Shown: positions 36,001 to 44,609 of the stretch, in pieces | How positions within the stretch are numbered: the first letter of the stretch is position 1 | How the letters are laid out: the number at the start of each line of letters is the position of its first letter | Assembly (NCBI GenBank): GCA_017410585.1 | Contig: JAFQQM010000022.1 | Location: 1-46,272 of the forward strand | DNA from: Clostridia bacterium | GTDB lineage: Bacteria > Bacillota > Clostridia > Oscillospirales > Acutalibacteraceae | Length of the DNA: 46,272 bases | Reading direction: 5' to 3' | Program-made: the position numbers and the translations under genes | Notes under the pieces: generated by a model | Seen by the model: only the letters and a program-made list of their open reading frames with translations | Database searches by the model: none | What the model was told of the DNA's origin: nothing

Positions 36001-37215
36001 ATGGACAATTCCGTCAATATCGAAGCCATCGTGCGTCAGGTGCTCGCGGATATGCGCGGCTCGGAAGGCGCCGGTAACGGCTCGGTGAGCAAGGCTCCGG
36101 TCGCGGGTGTGCCGAACGTGGCGCACGTGGCGATGCTGACCAAACTCAAGAATTTTGAGATCAAGGAATACCCGATGCCGGCTGTCGGTGACGACGATAT
36201 CCTCGTCAAGGTCGAGGGTTGCGGCGTCTGCGGTACCGATGCGCATGAGTATGTCCGCGATCCGTTCGGTCTCATTCCGGTGGCGCTCGGCCACGAAGGC
36301 ACCGGCGCGATCGTCAAGATGGGCAAAAACGTGAAGGTCGACAGCGCCGGCAAACCGCTGGCGGTGGGGGACAAAGTGGTCACCTGTATGATCTTCCAAG
36401 ATAACCCCGCTATCACGATGTACGACCTCAACAAGCAGAACGTCGGTGCGGCTGACGTGTACGGCTTGTTGCCGGACGACGGCGTTCACTTGAACGGTTG
36501 GTTTGCAGACTATATGCTGATCCGCAAAGGCTCGACCGTGTTTAACGTCAGCGATCTGGATCTCGATTCCCGTATCCTCATCGAGCCGTCGGCGGTGCTG
36601 ATCCACGCGGTGGAACGCGCCAAGACGACCGGCATCCTGCGGTTTAACAGCCGCGTGGTGGTGCAGGGATGCGGCCCGATCGGTCTGATCTGCGTGGCGG
36701 TACTCCGCACGATGGGCATTGAGAACATCGTGGCGGTGGACGGCAACCAGAAGCGTCTGGATTTCGCCAAGCGGATGGGCGCGACCGGTACGGTCAACTT
36801 CAACGATCACAAGGGTGGCATCGACGACCTCACCGAGGGGGTCAAGAAAGCCTTCGGCGGCTACGAGGCCGATTTCGGCTTCCAGTGCACCGGTTCGGCG
36901 GTCGCCCACGCCAACATCTACCACTTCATCCGTCGCGGCGGCGGTCTGTGCGAACTGGGCTTCTTCGTGGATGGCGGTCCTGCTTCCATCAACCCGCACT
37001 TTGACCTCTGCGCCAAGGAGATCACGCTGGTCGGTTCGTGGGTGTACACCCTGCGCGATTACGCCACCACCTTTGATTTCATCAAGCGCGCGCTGGGTAT
37101 CGGCTTGCCGATCAAGGAACTGATCACCCACAAGTTCCCGCTGTCTAAGATGAACGAGGCGCTGGAGACCAACCTGTCGCAGGCGGGTCTGAAGATCGCC
37201 ATCATCAACGAATAA
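36001..37215 (+). CDS. Encapsulated zinc-type alcohol dehydrogenase
   Basis: A 404-residue medium-chain dehydrogenase. Residues 1-21 (VNIEAIVRQVLADMRG) form an amphipathic encapsulation-like helix, joined by a Gly/Ala/Val-rich linker to the GroES-like domain starting near 42. Catalytic zinc ligands are C77 in CGVCGTD and H98-E99 in GHEG; the Rossmann motif is QGCGPIG near 222. The lobe that normally carries four structural-zinc cysteines is replaced by VTCMIFQDNPAITMYDLNKQNV, so structural zinc is absent. Substrate is unknown; related enzymes oxidise secondary alcohols, polyols or threonine. It could be the entry enzyme of this compartment or recycle NADH within it. Confidence 0.92.
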   Translation: MDNSVNIEAIVRQVLADMRGSEGAGNGSVSKAPVAGVPNVAHVAMLTKLKNFEIKEYPMPAVGDDDILVKVEGCGVCGTDAHEYVRDPFGLIPVALGHEGTGAIVKMGKNVKVDSAGKPLAVGDKVVTCMIFQDNPAITMYDLNKQNVGAADVYGLLPDDGVHLNGWFADYMLIRKGSTVFNVSDLDLDSRILIEPSAVLIHAVERAKTTGILRFNSRVVVQGCGPIGLICVAVLRTMGIENIVAVDGNQKRLDFAKRMGATGTVNFNDHKGGIDDLTEGVKKAFGGYEADFGFQCTGSAVAHANIYHFIRRGGGLCELGFFVDGGPASINPHFDLCAKEITLVGSWVYTLRDYATTFDFIKRALGIGLPIKELITHKFPLSKMNEALETNLSQAGLKIAIINE

Positions 37216-37228
37216 GGAGTAAACACCG

Positions 37229-37543
37229 ATGCATGAGGCAACCGGAATTCTCGAAGTGTACGGCGTGACCACCGCCTTCGTCGCTTGCGACGCGGGTTGC
37301 AAGGCCGCCGACGTTCGGGTGGAAAATTTTGATAAAAACAAACCGGCCGATCCGACCGGTCTGCCGGTGCCTGTCATCGTGGTGGTCAAATTCCGCGGCT
37401 CGGTATCGGCGGTACGGGCGGCGATGGAAGCGGCGAAGATCGCCGCGGAAGGCGTCTCCGGTGTGGTCAGTTCGCATATCATTGCGAGCCCCACGGAAGA
37501 TACCGAAAAGATGCTGAAACTCAGCGGATTTGACAAGACCTAA
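37229..37543 (+). CDS. BMC-H shell protein, divergent
   Basis: A 104-residue single-domain BMC protein. The BMC pattern is present (GILEVYGVTTAFVACDAGCKAADV, VKFRGSVSAVRAAMEAAKIAA, SSHIIASPTEDTEKML), but the middle loop carries an insert with NFDKNKPADPTGLPVPV, so its hexamer surface or pore differs from the other four BMC-H proteins. AAGGAG precedes the ATG. It is the first of five consecutive BMC-H genes. Confidence 0.9.
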   Translation: MHEATGILEVYGVTTAFVACDAGCKAADVRVENFDKNKPADPTGLPVPVIVVVKFRGSVSAVRAAMEAAKIAAEGVSGVVSSHIIASPTEDTEKMLKLSGFDKT

Positions 37544-37567
37544 TCTCTGCAGAAGGAGGAAACACCA

Positions 37568-37843
37568 ATGTCTATGGAAGCACTCGGTATGGTCGAGACC
37601 CGCAGCCTGACCGCGGCAATTGAAGCGGCGGATGCGATGACCAAGTCGGCAAACGTGGTGCTGGTCGGCACCGAAAAGATCGGCTCCGGTCTGGTCACGG
37701 TCATCGTTCGCGGTGACGTCGGCGCGGTCAAAGCGGCGACCGAAGCCGGCTCGGCGGCGGCGTCCCGCCTCGGCGAGATGTTCGCGGTACACGTGATCCC
37801 GCGTCCGCACAGCGACGTGGAAGCCATCCTGCCGAAATTTTAA
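37568..37843 (+). CDS. BMC-H shell protein, PduA/EutM type (copy 1)
   Basis: A 91-residue BMC hexamer protein of the PduA/PduJ/EutM type: [36 protein letters not shown] and [15 protein letters not shown]. These make up most of the shell facets, with a pore loop near KIGSG that admits small polar metabolites. Nearly the same sequence occurs at 38232 and 38577. The ATG follows AAGGAGG. Confidence 0.95.
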   Translation: MSMEALGMVETRSLTAAIEAADAMTKSANVVLVGTEKIGSGLVTVIVRGDVGAVKAATEAGSAAASRLGEMFAVHVIPRPHSDVEAILPKF

Positions 37844-37871
37844 GTCCGTTATCTAAGGAGAACACACCCGT

Positions 37872-38162
37872 ATGAAATCGTTGGGATTTGTTGAGGTCAG
37901 CGGCGTGGTCGATGCGATCGACGCACTGGACCTGATGCTCAAAGCGGCGAACGTCCGATTCGTCACTTGGGAGCGAAAATTCGGCGGTCGCCTTGTGACG
38001 GTGATCGTCGAGGGCGAAGTGTCGGCTGTCAAGGCGGCGGTTGAGACCGCAGTGGCATCCGCTCTCGTTCCGCCGGTCGCGCACGCGGTCATCGCCAATC
38101 CCCATGAGGAGGTCTGGCGGTTGGTCAAAAAGTCCGCTGCCCGTCCGCAAAACACCGTCTGA
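37872..38162 (+). CDS. BMC-H shell protein, PduK-like core
   Basis: A 96-residue BMC protein: SLGFVEVSGVVDAIDALDLMLKAANV, a VTWERKFGGRLVTVIVEG segment in place of the usual pore loop, and HAVIANPHEEVWRLV. The pore region KFGGR carries a bulky, charged turn rather than KIGSG, so its permeability is probably distinct. It separates copy 1 from the other two near-identical BMC-H genes. AAGGAG precedes the ATG. Confidence 0.92.
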   Translation: MKSLGFVEVSGVVDAIDALDLMLKAANVRFVTWERKFGGRLVTVIVEGEVSAVKAAVETAVASALVPPVAHAVIANPHEEVWRLVKKSAARPQNTV

Positions 38163-38231
38163 TAAGACGGGATTGAATTTGGTTGTTATTGTAAACATAA
38201 ACAATACAGTTATTTTAAGGAGGAAAAAACA

Positions 38232-38507
38232 ATGGAACTCGAAGCTTTAGGTATGGTTGAAACCCGTGGTCTGGTCGCGGCTGTGGAAGCGGCGGATGCG
38301 ATGGTCAAGGCGGCGAACGTCGTTTTGGTCGGCACCCAGAAGATCGGCTCCGGTTTGGTGACCGTTATGGTCCGTGGCGACGTCGGTGCTGTCAAAGCGG
38401 CGACCGAAGCCGGCCGCGCTGCGGCGTCCCGCCTCGGCGAGATCGTGGCTGTGCACGTCATCCCGCGTCCGCACGGCGACGTGGAGAAGATCCTGCCCAA
38501 CGCCTGA
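38232..38507 (+). CDS. BMC-H shell protein, PduA/EutM type (copy 2)
   Basis: A 91-residue shell hexamer protein, close to copy 1 and copy 3, with pore loop KIGSG. It follows a 69-base AT-rich gap and a strong AAGGAGG. Its codons (GGT, CGT, GTT) look tuned for high expression compared with copy 1. Probably one of the main shell components. Confidence 0.95.
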   Translation: MELEALGMVETRGLVAAVEAADAMVKAANVVLVGTQKIGSGLVTVMVRGDVGAVKAATEAGRAAASRLGEIVAVHVIPRPHGDVEKILPNA

Positions 38508-38576
38508 TCAACCGCACAAAACAAGTTGTAAGTCTGTCAACCCAGTCTGAAAATCTAAACAAGGAGGAACTCAAAC

Positions 38577-38846
38577 ATGGCTATGGAAGCTCTTGGTCTG
38601 GTCGAAACCCGCGGTCTGGTCGCTGCTATCGAAGCGGCTGATGCGATGGTCAAAGCGGCGAACGTCACTTTGGTCGGCACGCAGAAGATCGGTTCCGGTT
38701 TGGTGACCGTCATGGTTCGTGGCGATGTGGGCGCCGTTAAATCGGCGACCGAGGCCGGCAATGCCGCTGCTGCCCGTCTGGGCGAAGTCATTGCTGTCCA
38801 CGTGATCCCGCGTCCGCACAGCGATGTCGAGAAGATTCTGCCGTAA
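38577..38846 (+). CDS. BMC-H shell protein, PduA/EutM type (copy 3)
   Basis: An 89-residue shell hexamer protein differing from copy 2 at only about a dozen positions, which points to a fairly recent tandem duplication. Pore loop KIGSG is kept. An AAGGAGG ribosome site precedes the ATG. A strong hairpin follows at 38868-38899. Confidence 0.95.
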   Translation: MAMEALGLVETRGLVAAIEAADAMVKAANVTLVGTQKIGSGLVTVMVRGDVGAVKSATEAGNAAAARLGEVIAVHVIPRPHSDVEKILP

Positions 38847-38867
38847 GGTTTTTGATCCTCGGCGCAA

Positions 38868-38899
38868 GGCAGAGGGGCTGTTCCCGCAGCCCCTCTGCC
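38868..38899 (+). promoter_or_regulatory. Stable intercistronic hairpin after the BMC-H genes
   Basis: GGCAGAGGGGCTG pairs perfectly with CAGCCCCTCTGCC around a 6-base loop, with no T tract. Such hairpins act as mRNA stabilisers or partial stops; it could keep shell-protein mRNA high relative to the downstream enzymes. Confidence 0.6.
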
Positions 38900-38930
38900 G
38901 GAAATCTCGAAACGGGAAAGGGTATGAATT

Positions 38931-39209
38931 ATGCTCATTGCTAAAGTAATTGGAAGCATTGTTTCCACTCGTAAAAACGAAAACCTCGTCGGCAGCAAAT
39001 TCATGGTTGTGGAGACGCTGGCCGAGATGGAACAGAACGTCACCCGCTTAGTGGCCGTCGACAACGTCGGCGCCGGTATCGGCGAGGTGGTGCTTGTTGC
39101 GACCGGTAGCGCCGCGCGCATCGGTTGCGATATGGAACGTTCACCGATCGATGCCGCTATCGTCGGTATCGTGGATGATAAGATTGGCCTGTCCGGGGTG
39201 AATTTGTAA
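38931..39209 (+). CDS. eutN: BMC vertex protein EutN/CcmL
   Basis: A 92-residue pentamer protein that closes the vertices of the polyhedral shell. MLIAKVIGSIVSTRKNENLVGSKFMVV and AVDNVGAGIGEVVLVATGSAAR are classic EutN/CcmL motifs. The stop overlaps the ATG of the pduS-like gene (TAATG). It is the only pentamer protein in the window. Confidence 0.96.
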   Translation: MLIAKVIGSIVSTRKNENLVGSKFMVVETLAEMEQNVTRLVAVDNVGAGIGEVVLVATGSAARIGCDMERSPIDAAIVGIVDDKIGLSGVNL

Positions 39210-40534
39210 TGACCTTTGCAGAGATCTCTGCCATTCTGCGTGACAGCGGTGTGGTCGGTGCCGGCGGTGCCGGTTTTCCGTCCTATGCCAAACTCAACGA
39301 GAAGGCGGATACGATCATTCTTAACTGTGCCGAGTGTGAGCCGTTGCTCAAACTGCACCGTCAGGTGTTGGAGCAAAACGCGAAAGAAATTCTCGACACG
39401 TTGGATCTAATTGGGAAAATTCTGGGTGTCAGCCGCGTGATCATCGGCGTGAAGGAAGCCTATCACGGCGCCGTCGCCGCCTGCGAATCGCTGCTGCCCC
39501 ATTATAGTAATATGTCCATCGCGCTGTTGCCGGAGATCTATCCGGCGGGCGATGAGATCGTCCTCATTTATGAGGCGACCGGCCGCGTTGTAGCGCCCGG
39601 TTCCCTGCCCATCTCGCAGGGTATCGTGGTGTACAACGTCGAGACTATCCTCAATGCGTGGTATGCCATTCAAGGGAAACCGGTCACCCATAAATACGTC
39701 ACCATCTGCGGTGAGGTGAGCGATCCGGTCACGGTGCTGGCTCCGATCGGTTGTACGGTCGGGGATCTGTTGCCGTTGGCGGGTAAGATCACCTGCGCCG
39801 ATCCCGCCTACGTGATGGGCGGTTTGATGATGGGCGGTCTCGGCTCGCCGAGTACGGTCATCACCAAGACCAGCAACGCGGTTATTGTGTTGCCGTCCGA
39901 TCATCCGGTGGTCTCGCAGAAACAGCGGAAGACCTCGGTCGACCTGCATCGCGCGATGGCGGCTTGCTGTCATTGCCATTATTGCACCGACCTGTGCCCC
40001 CGTAATCTGCTCGGTCATCCGATCGATCCGGCGGCATTTATGCGGGTCGCGTCGCATATGAAGGCGGACGTTGTCAAGCCGTACGTGGATTCGTATTTCT
40101 GCTGTGGTTGTGCGCTGTGCGAGATGTACGCCTGCGGTCAGGGTCTGTCCCCCCGTGCGTTGCTTGCCGCCACCAAAGCCGGACTGCGCGCCGGCGGCGT
40201 GGCCGCTCCGAAAGACGTGCAACCGAAGGCTGTACCCAAAGTTCGTGAATACCGCCGTGTGCCGGTCGCGCGTTTGACCGCCCGCCTCGGCGTGACCAAA
40301 TACGACCGCCCCGCGCCTATTGTCGAACAAGACGTGGCGGTCAAGAAGGTGACCATTCCGCTGTCGCAACACATCGGTGTCCCCGCGACCCCGATCGTCA
40401 AGAAGGGCGACACGGTGGAGGTCGGCCAGCCGATCGCCGCGGCGGCGGACGGCAAACTCAGCGTGGCGATCCACGCATCGGTCAACGGTAAGGTGACCGC
40501 GGTCAGCGAAAAAAGCGTGACCATTTCCTGCTAA
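39209..40534 (+). CDS. pduS: PduS-like flavin/iron-sulfur oxidoreductase (RnfC-like)
   Basis: A 441-residue protein with an N-terminal RnfC-type NADH/flavin domain (GVVGAGGAGFPSYAKL, ILNCAECEPLL) and two cysteine clusters (CCHCHYCTDLCP and CCGCALCEMYACG) for [4Fe-4S] centres, then a C-terminal barrel-sandwich region (HIGVPATPIVKKGDTVEVGQPI). PduS is known to oxidise NADH and is thought to reduce cobalamin or pass electrons to PduT. No cobalamin-dependent enzyme is present here, so electron export is the better guess. Translationally coupled to eutN. Confidence 0.93.
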   Translation: MTFAEISAILRDSGVVGAGGAGFPSYAKLNEKADTIILNCAECEPLLKLHRQVLEQNAKEILDTLDLIGKILGVSRVIIGVKEAYHGAVAACESLLPHYSNMSIALLPEIYPAGDEIVLIYEATGRVVAPGSLPISQGIVVYNVETILNAWYAIQGKPVTHKYVTICGEVSDPVTVLAPIGCTVGDLLPLAGKITCADPAYVMGGLMMGGLGSPSTVITKTSNAVIVLPSDHPVVSQKQRKTSVDLHRAMAACCHCHYCTDLCPRNLLGHPIDPAAFMRVASHMKADVVKPYVDSYFCCGCALCEMYACGQGLSPRALLAATKAGLRAGGVAAPKDVQPKAVPKVREYRRVPVARLTARLGVTKYDRPAPIVEQDVAVKKVTIPLSQHIGVPATPIVKKGDTVEVGQPIAAAADGKLSVAIHASVNGKVTAVSEKSVTISC

Positions 40535-40551
40535 GTTAAGGAGGCTCTAAA

Positions 40552-41100
40552 ATGCGTAGAGCAATCGGTATGTGTGAATTGAAGACGGTGTCTTCCGGCG
40601 TGACGGCGGCGGACCTGATGGTCAAGACCGCCGACGTGGACATTCTGGAAGCCAAGGTGGTCTGCCCTGGTAAATATCTGGTGTTGGTTGCCGGCGAACT
40701 GAGCGCGGTGCGCGCTTCGGTGGATGCCGCCAAAGCCAAATATGAAGAGCAGATGATCGACAGTTTTGTGCTGGGCAATCCGCACGAAACGCTGTTCGGT
40801 GCCATCTACGGCTCCAACGAGGTCGGCAAGCCGGAAGCGCTCGGCGTGCTGGAGACCTTCTCCTCGGCCGCGGCGATCGTGGCGGCGGATATTGCCGCCA
40901 AGACGGCGATGGTCTCGCTCATTGAATTGCGCTTGGCACGCGGTATGTGTGGCAAGTCTTACCTGTTCCTGACCGGTAGTGTGTCGGCGGTGCAGGCGGC
41001 GATCGAACGTGCTGAGAAGGAAGTCGGCGATTACGGTATGCTTCTTGACAGTTCGGTCATTCCGAGCCCCGCCCCGCAGATGTGGGAGAGCATTCTGTAA
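40552..41100 (+). CDS. pduT: Tandem-domain BMC shell protein, PduT type
   Basis: A 182-residue protein with two BMC domains (about 1-90 and 94-182) forming trimeric pseudohexamers. Cys38 in VVCPGKYL matches the PduT cysteine that holds a [4Fe-4S] cluster in the pore, so it may carry electrons across the shell to PduS. A second cysteine, C133 in GMCGKSY, sits by the matching loop of domain 2, where classical PduT has GIGGKCY. The ATG follows AAGGAGG, 17 bases after pduS. Confidence 0.93.
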   Translation: MRRAIGMCELKTVSSGVTAADLMVKTADVDILEAKVVCPGKYLVLVAGELSAVRASVDAAKAKYEEQMIDSFVLGNPHETLFGAIYGSNEVGKPEALGVLETFSSAAAIVAADIAAKTAMVSLIELRLARGMCGKSYLFLTGSVSAVQAAIERAEKEVGDYGMLLDSSVIPSPAPQMWESIL

Positions 41101-41130
41101 ACAAAAAACAACGAAAGAGAGGAAGCGGAT

Positions 41131-41889
41131 ATGCTGGCACTGGAACGGCGCAATGCCATTCTGGAAAAGTTGGCGGTGACCGGCAAGGTCATCGTTGCGG
41201 ATCTCAGCCGTGAGTTCGGCGTGACCGAGGAGACCATCCGCCGCGACCTGGAAAAACTGGATAACGAAGGTCTGGCACAAAAGACCTATGGCGGCGCTGT
41301 CGCCAACCACAGCCTCAATCTGGATCTGCCGTACAAGGTGCGTCAGCGCACCAATGCGGAGGCCAAGCAGGCGATCGCCCTCAAGGTGGCGGAAATGATC
41401 CACGACGGCGATTATCTGATGATGGACGCTTCGTCTACCACCCTGTTTATCACCAAATGCATCCGCAACAAACACAACATCACCCTCATCACCAACTCCA
41501 TTGAGATTTTGATGGAGGTGGCGGAGTTGGAAGACTGGAACGTCATTTCCACCGGCGGTGTGCTGAAGACCGGCGCGCTGGCGCTGGTGGGGGCCAACGC
41601 CGAAAAGACGGTGCGCGGTTTCCACGTGGATATTGCCGTCTGTTCCTGCAAGGGCATCGACCGCCAGTTCGGCATCTCGGATTCCAACGAGCAAAATGCC
41701 CAGATCAAGCGGGCGATGTTTGCCGCCGCCAAACGGCGCATTCTGGTTGCCGACCACTCCAAATTCGACCAAAGTTCGTTTGTGAAGATCAGCGAACTGA
41801 CCGAGATGGATACGGTGGTGACCGACGTCTGCCCCGATGCCGCGTGGACCGAAGCGCTGGCGGATGCGGACATTGAACTGATCTACTAA
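41131..41889 (+). CDS. DeoR-family transcriptional regulator
   Basis: A 252-residue repressor-type regulator: an N-terminal winged helix (RRNAILEKLAVTGKVIVADLSREFGVTEETIRRDLEKL) and a C-terminal DeoRC sensor domain (DASSTT, TNSIEI, STGG, CSCKGID, AAKRRILVADHSKF), which typically binds phosphorylated sugars. Its place inside the BMC operon suggests that it controls this locus through the repeated leader motif, possibly sensing a sugar phosphate. AGAGGAAG precedes the ATG. Confidence 0.94.
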   Translation: MLALERRNAILEKLAVTGKVIVADLSREFGVTEETIRRDLEKLDNEGLAQKTYGGAVANHSLNLDLPYKVRQRTNAEAKQAIALKVAEMIHDGDYLMMDASSTTLFITKCIRNKHNITLITNSIEILMEVAELEDWNVISTGGVLKTGALALVGANAEKTVRGFHVDIAVCSCKGIDRQFGISDSNEQNAQIKRAMFAAAKRRILVADHSKFDQSSFVKISELTEMDTVVTDVCPDAAWTEALADADIELIY

Positions 41890-41914
41890 TTCCAATAAAA
41901 GGGAGTCTTGAATC

Positions 41915-43096
41915 ATGAAAATTCTGGTTATCAACGCGGGTTCGTCCTCGCTCAAGTATCAACTCTTCAATATGGACACCGCCGAGGTGATGGCGAAGGG
42001 TCTGTGTGAGCGCATCGGCATCGACGGTGCCGTTACCCACAAGCGTCCCGGTGAGGCGGACTACAAGGAAAAACTGGAACTGAAGGATCACGAAGCGGCG
42101 CTGAAAAAAGTGCTCGACCTCTTGTCCTCGCCGGAATACGGCGTGATCGCCGACGTCGATGAGATCGACGCAGTGGGTCATCGCTTCGCTCACGGCGGCA
42201 ACCTGCAGGGTTCGCAGATCATCACCGAATCGGTGCTCAAATATCTGGAATCGATCGTGCCGATCAACCCGTTGCACGGTCCGCCTGCTATTGCCGGTTT
42301 CAAGGGTTGCTCCCGCCTGATGCCGAACAAGCCGCAGGTCGGCGTGTTCGATACCTCCTTCTATACCCAGATCGAGGATTTCCGTTACGTGTATGCCATT
42401 CCGTATGAGTACTACGAGAAGGATAACATCCGCCGCTACGGCTTCCACGGCACCTCCCACCGCTACGTTTCCGCCAAGGTCGCGGAGTTGATGGGCAAAA
42501 AGCCGGAGGAGATCAACGTCATCACCTGCCACCTCGGTAACGGTTCTTCCATCACCGCGGTGAAGAACGGTGTCGCCATCGACACCACCATGGGCTTTAC
42601 CCCGCAGGAAGGCGTGCCGATGGGCACCCGTTCCGGTTCCATCGACCCGACGGTGGTCACCTATCTGATGAAGACCAAGGGCTACACCCCCGACGAGATG
42701 GAGACCATCCTCAACAAGAAATCCGGTTTCCTCGGTCTGTACGGCAGTTCGGACGCCCGCGACGTCGAAGAAGGCGCGCAGAAGGGCGATCCCCGTGCCA
42801 TTTTGGCGCAGAAGATGCTGGGTAACGCGGTCAAGCGTTACATCGGTGCTTTCGCCGCCGAACTCAACGGCGTGGACGCGGTGGTATTCACCGGCGGTAT
42901 CGGCGAGCACGATACCACCATCCGCCGCTTGGCACTGTCCGACCTCGAAAACTTCGGTATCGAGTATGACGAGGAACTCAACAGCAAGACCCATTCCACC
43001 GCCCGCATCTCCACCGACAACTCCAAGATTCAGGTCTGGGTGGTCCCGACCGACGAGGAGTATATGATCGCGCTGGATACCCAGAAGCTGGCGTAA
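41915..43096 (+). CDS. ackA: Acetate kinase
   Basis: A 393-residue ASKHA kinase that turns acyl-phosphate and ADP into acid and ATP. MKILVINAGSSSLKYQLF, the HRFAHGG, HLGNGSSITAV and GGIGEHD motifs are complete. Within this operon it would harvest ATP from the acyl-phosphate made by PduL; acetyl or propionyl phosphate are the likely substrates, as in Pdu/Eut systems. No encapsulation peptide. AAAGGGAG precedes the ATG. Confidence 0.97.
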   Translation: MKILVINAGSSSLKYQLFNMDTAEVMAKGLCERIGIDGAVTHKRPGEADYKEKLELKDHEAALKKVLDLLSSPEYGVIADVDEIDAVGHRFAHGGNLQGSQIITESVLKYLESIVPINPLHGPPAIAGFKGCSRLMPNKPQVGVFDTSFYTQIEDFRYVYAIPYEYYEKDNIRRYGFHGTSHRYVSAKVAELMGKKPEEINVITCHLGNGSSITAVKNGVAIDTTMGFTPQEGVPMGTRSGSIDPTVVTYLMKTKGYTPDEMETILNKKSGFLGLYGSSDARDVEEGAQKGDPRAILAQKMLGNAVKRYIGAFAAELNGVDAVVFTGGIGEHDTTIRRLALSDLENFGIEYDEELNSKTHSTARISTDNSKIQVWVVPTDEEYMIALDTQKLA

Positions 43097-43118
43097 AATC
43101 CATATAAAGGAGTTTATT

Positions 43119-44591
43119 ATGGCGATTTCGGAAAAAGAAATTCAAAACGTCGTAGCGGCCGTTCTGAAAGAACTGAACACCGGCAACAAACCGGCAACCG
43201 CCGCTGCCGCGCCGAAGGCTGCCCGCGATTGGGATTCTACCCAGTATCGCGGCCGCAAACTCAAGGGCATTTATTCGGATATGAACGAAGCCATCGCCGC
43301 GGCCAACGAAGGCTACAAGGCGGTCCGCCGTATGACGCTGGCCGAGCGTGAGCGCATCATCGACGAGATCCGCCGTCTCACCCGTGAGGAAGCCCCGATC
43401 ATGGCGCAGATGGGCGTGGCAGAGACCGGTATGGGGCGCGTTGACCACAAGACCGCCAAGCATATGCTGGTGGCGGATAAGACCCCCGGTACGGCGGACA
43501 TCACCGCCGAGGTCAAGACCGGCGACGACGGTCTGACCCTGTTGGAACGGGCGCCGTTCGGCGTGGTGGGCGCGATCACCCCTTCCACCAACCCGTCCGA
43601 AACGGTCATCTGCAACAGTATGGGTATGATCGCCGCCGGCAACGGCGTGGTGTTTAACCCCCACCCGAATGCCATTGCGACCTCCAACTACGCCGTCGAT
43701 CTGGTCAACCGTGCTTCCAAACTCGGTGGCGGTCCGGACGTGCTGGTCGCTTCGATGGACAAACCGACGATGGATTCGGCGGCGGTGATGCAGTCCCATC
43801 CGCTCATCAAACTGCTGGTCTGCACCGGCGGCCCCGGTGTGGTGCGTGCGGTGCTGTCTTCCGGTAAGAAGGCGATCGGCGCCGGTGCGGGCAACCCGCC
43901 GGTCATCGTCGACGATACCGCCGACATTCAGAAGGCCGGCAAGGATATCATCGATGGTTGCTCCTTTGATAACAACCTGCCCTGCATCGCGGAGAAGGAA
44001 TGCTTCGCGTTTGCCAACATTGCCGACGAACTGATGGCGGCGATGCAGAAAAACGGTGCGTATAAGATCAACACCCAGCAAGCGGACGAACTGGCCAAGG
44101 TCGTGCTGGTCGATAAGACCGGCAAGGACGGCAAGGTGCATAAGGTCATCAACCGCAAGTGCGTTGGCCGCGATGCCAAAGTGTTGCTCGGTATGATCGG
44201 TGTGCAGGTCAACGACGACGTTCGTTGCATCATCTGCGAGACCGGCTTTGACCATCCGTTCGTGCAGGAAGAACTGATGATGCCCATCCTGCCGATCGTG
44301 CGTGTGTCGGATATCGATCAGGCGATCGATTGGGCGGTCAAGGCGGAACACGGTAACCGCCACACCGCGCATATGCACTCCAAGAACATCGACAATCTCT
44401 CCCGCTTTGCGTATGCGGTAGAGACCACCATTTTCGTGAAAAACGCCCCGTCTTATGCCGGTATCGGCTTTGGCGGCGAGGGTCACACCACCTTCACCAT
44501 TGCCGGCCCGACCGGCGAAGGTCTGACCTCGGCCCGCAGTTTTACCCGCTGGCGCCGTTGCGTGATGAAGGACGCGTTCCGCATTATTTGA
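43119..44591 (+). CDS. eutE: CoA-acylating aldehyde dehydrogenase (PduP/EutE type)
   Basis: A 490-residue lumen enzyme that oxidises an aldehyde to acyl-CoA with NAD. Residues 1-20 (ISEKEIQNVVAAVLKEL) are the encapsulation helix, followed by an Ala/Pro/Lys linker. The catalytic cysteine is C289 in DNNLPCIAEKE, and the STNPSE and CTGGPGVV motifs are conserved. It sits between acetate kinase and PduL, which together finish the acid-forming branch. The aldehyde is not known. Confidence 0.96.
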   Translation: MAISEKEIQNVVAAVLKELNTGNKPATAAAAPKAARDWDSTQYRGRKLKGIYSDMNEAIAAANEGYKAVRRMTLAERERIIDEIRRLTREEAPIMAQMGVAETGMGRVDHKTAKHMLVADKTPGTADITAEVKTGDDGLTLLERAPFGVVGAITPSTNPSETVICNSMGMIAAGNGVVFNPHPNAIATSNYAVDLVNRASKLGGGPDVLVASMDKPTMDSAAVMQSHPLIKLLVCTGGPGVVRAVLSSGKKAIGAGAGNPPVIVDDTADIQKAGKDIIDGCSFDNNLPCIAEKECFAFANIADELMAAMQKNGAYKINTQQADELAKVVLVDKTGKDGKVHKVINRKCVGRDAKVLLGMIGVQVNDDVRCIICETGFDHPFVQEELMMPILPIVRVSDIDQAIDWAVKAEHGNRHTAHMHSKNIDNLSRFAYAVETTIFVKNAPSYAGIGFGGEGHTTFTIAGPTGEGLTSARSFTRWRRCVMKDAFRII

Positions 44592-44609
44592 TCTCCGGAG
44601 GGGAAACCT

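Noticed and set aside
38163-38231. Possible extra promoter in the AT-rich gap before the second BMC-H copy.
   Set aside because: No pair of boxes at 16-18 base spacing is convincing; AT-richness alone is not enough.
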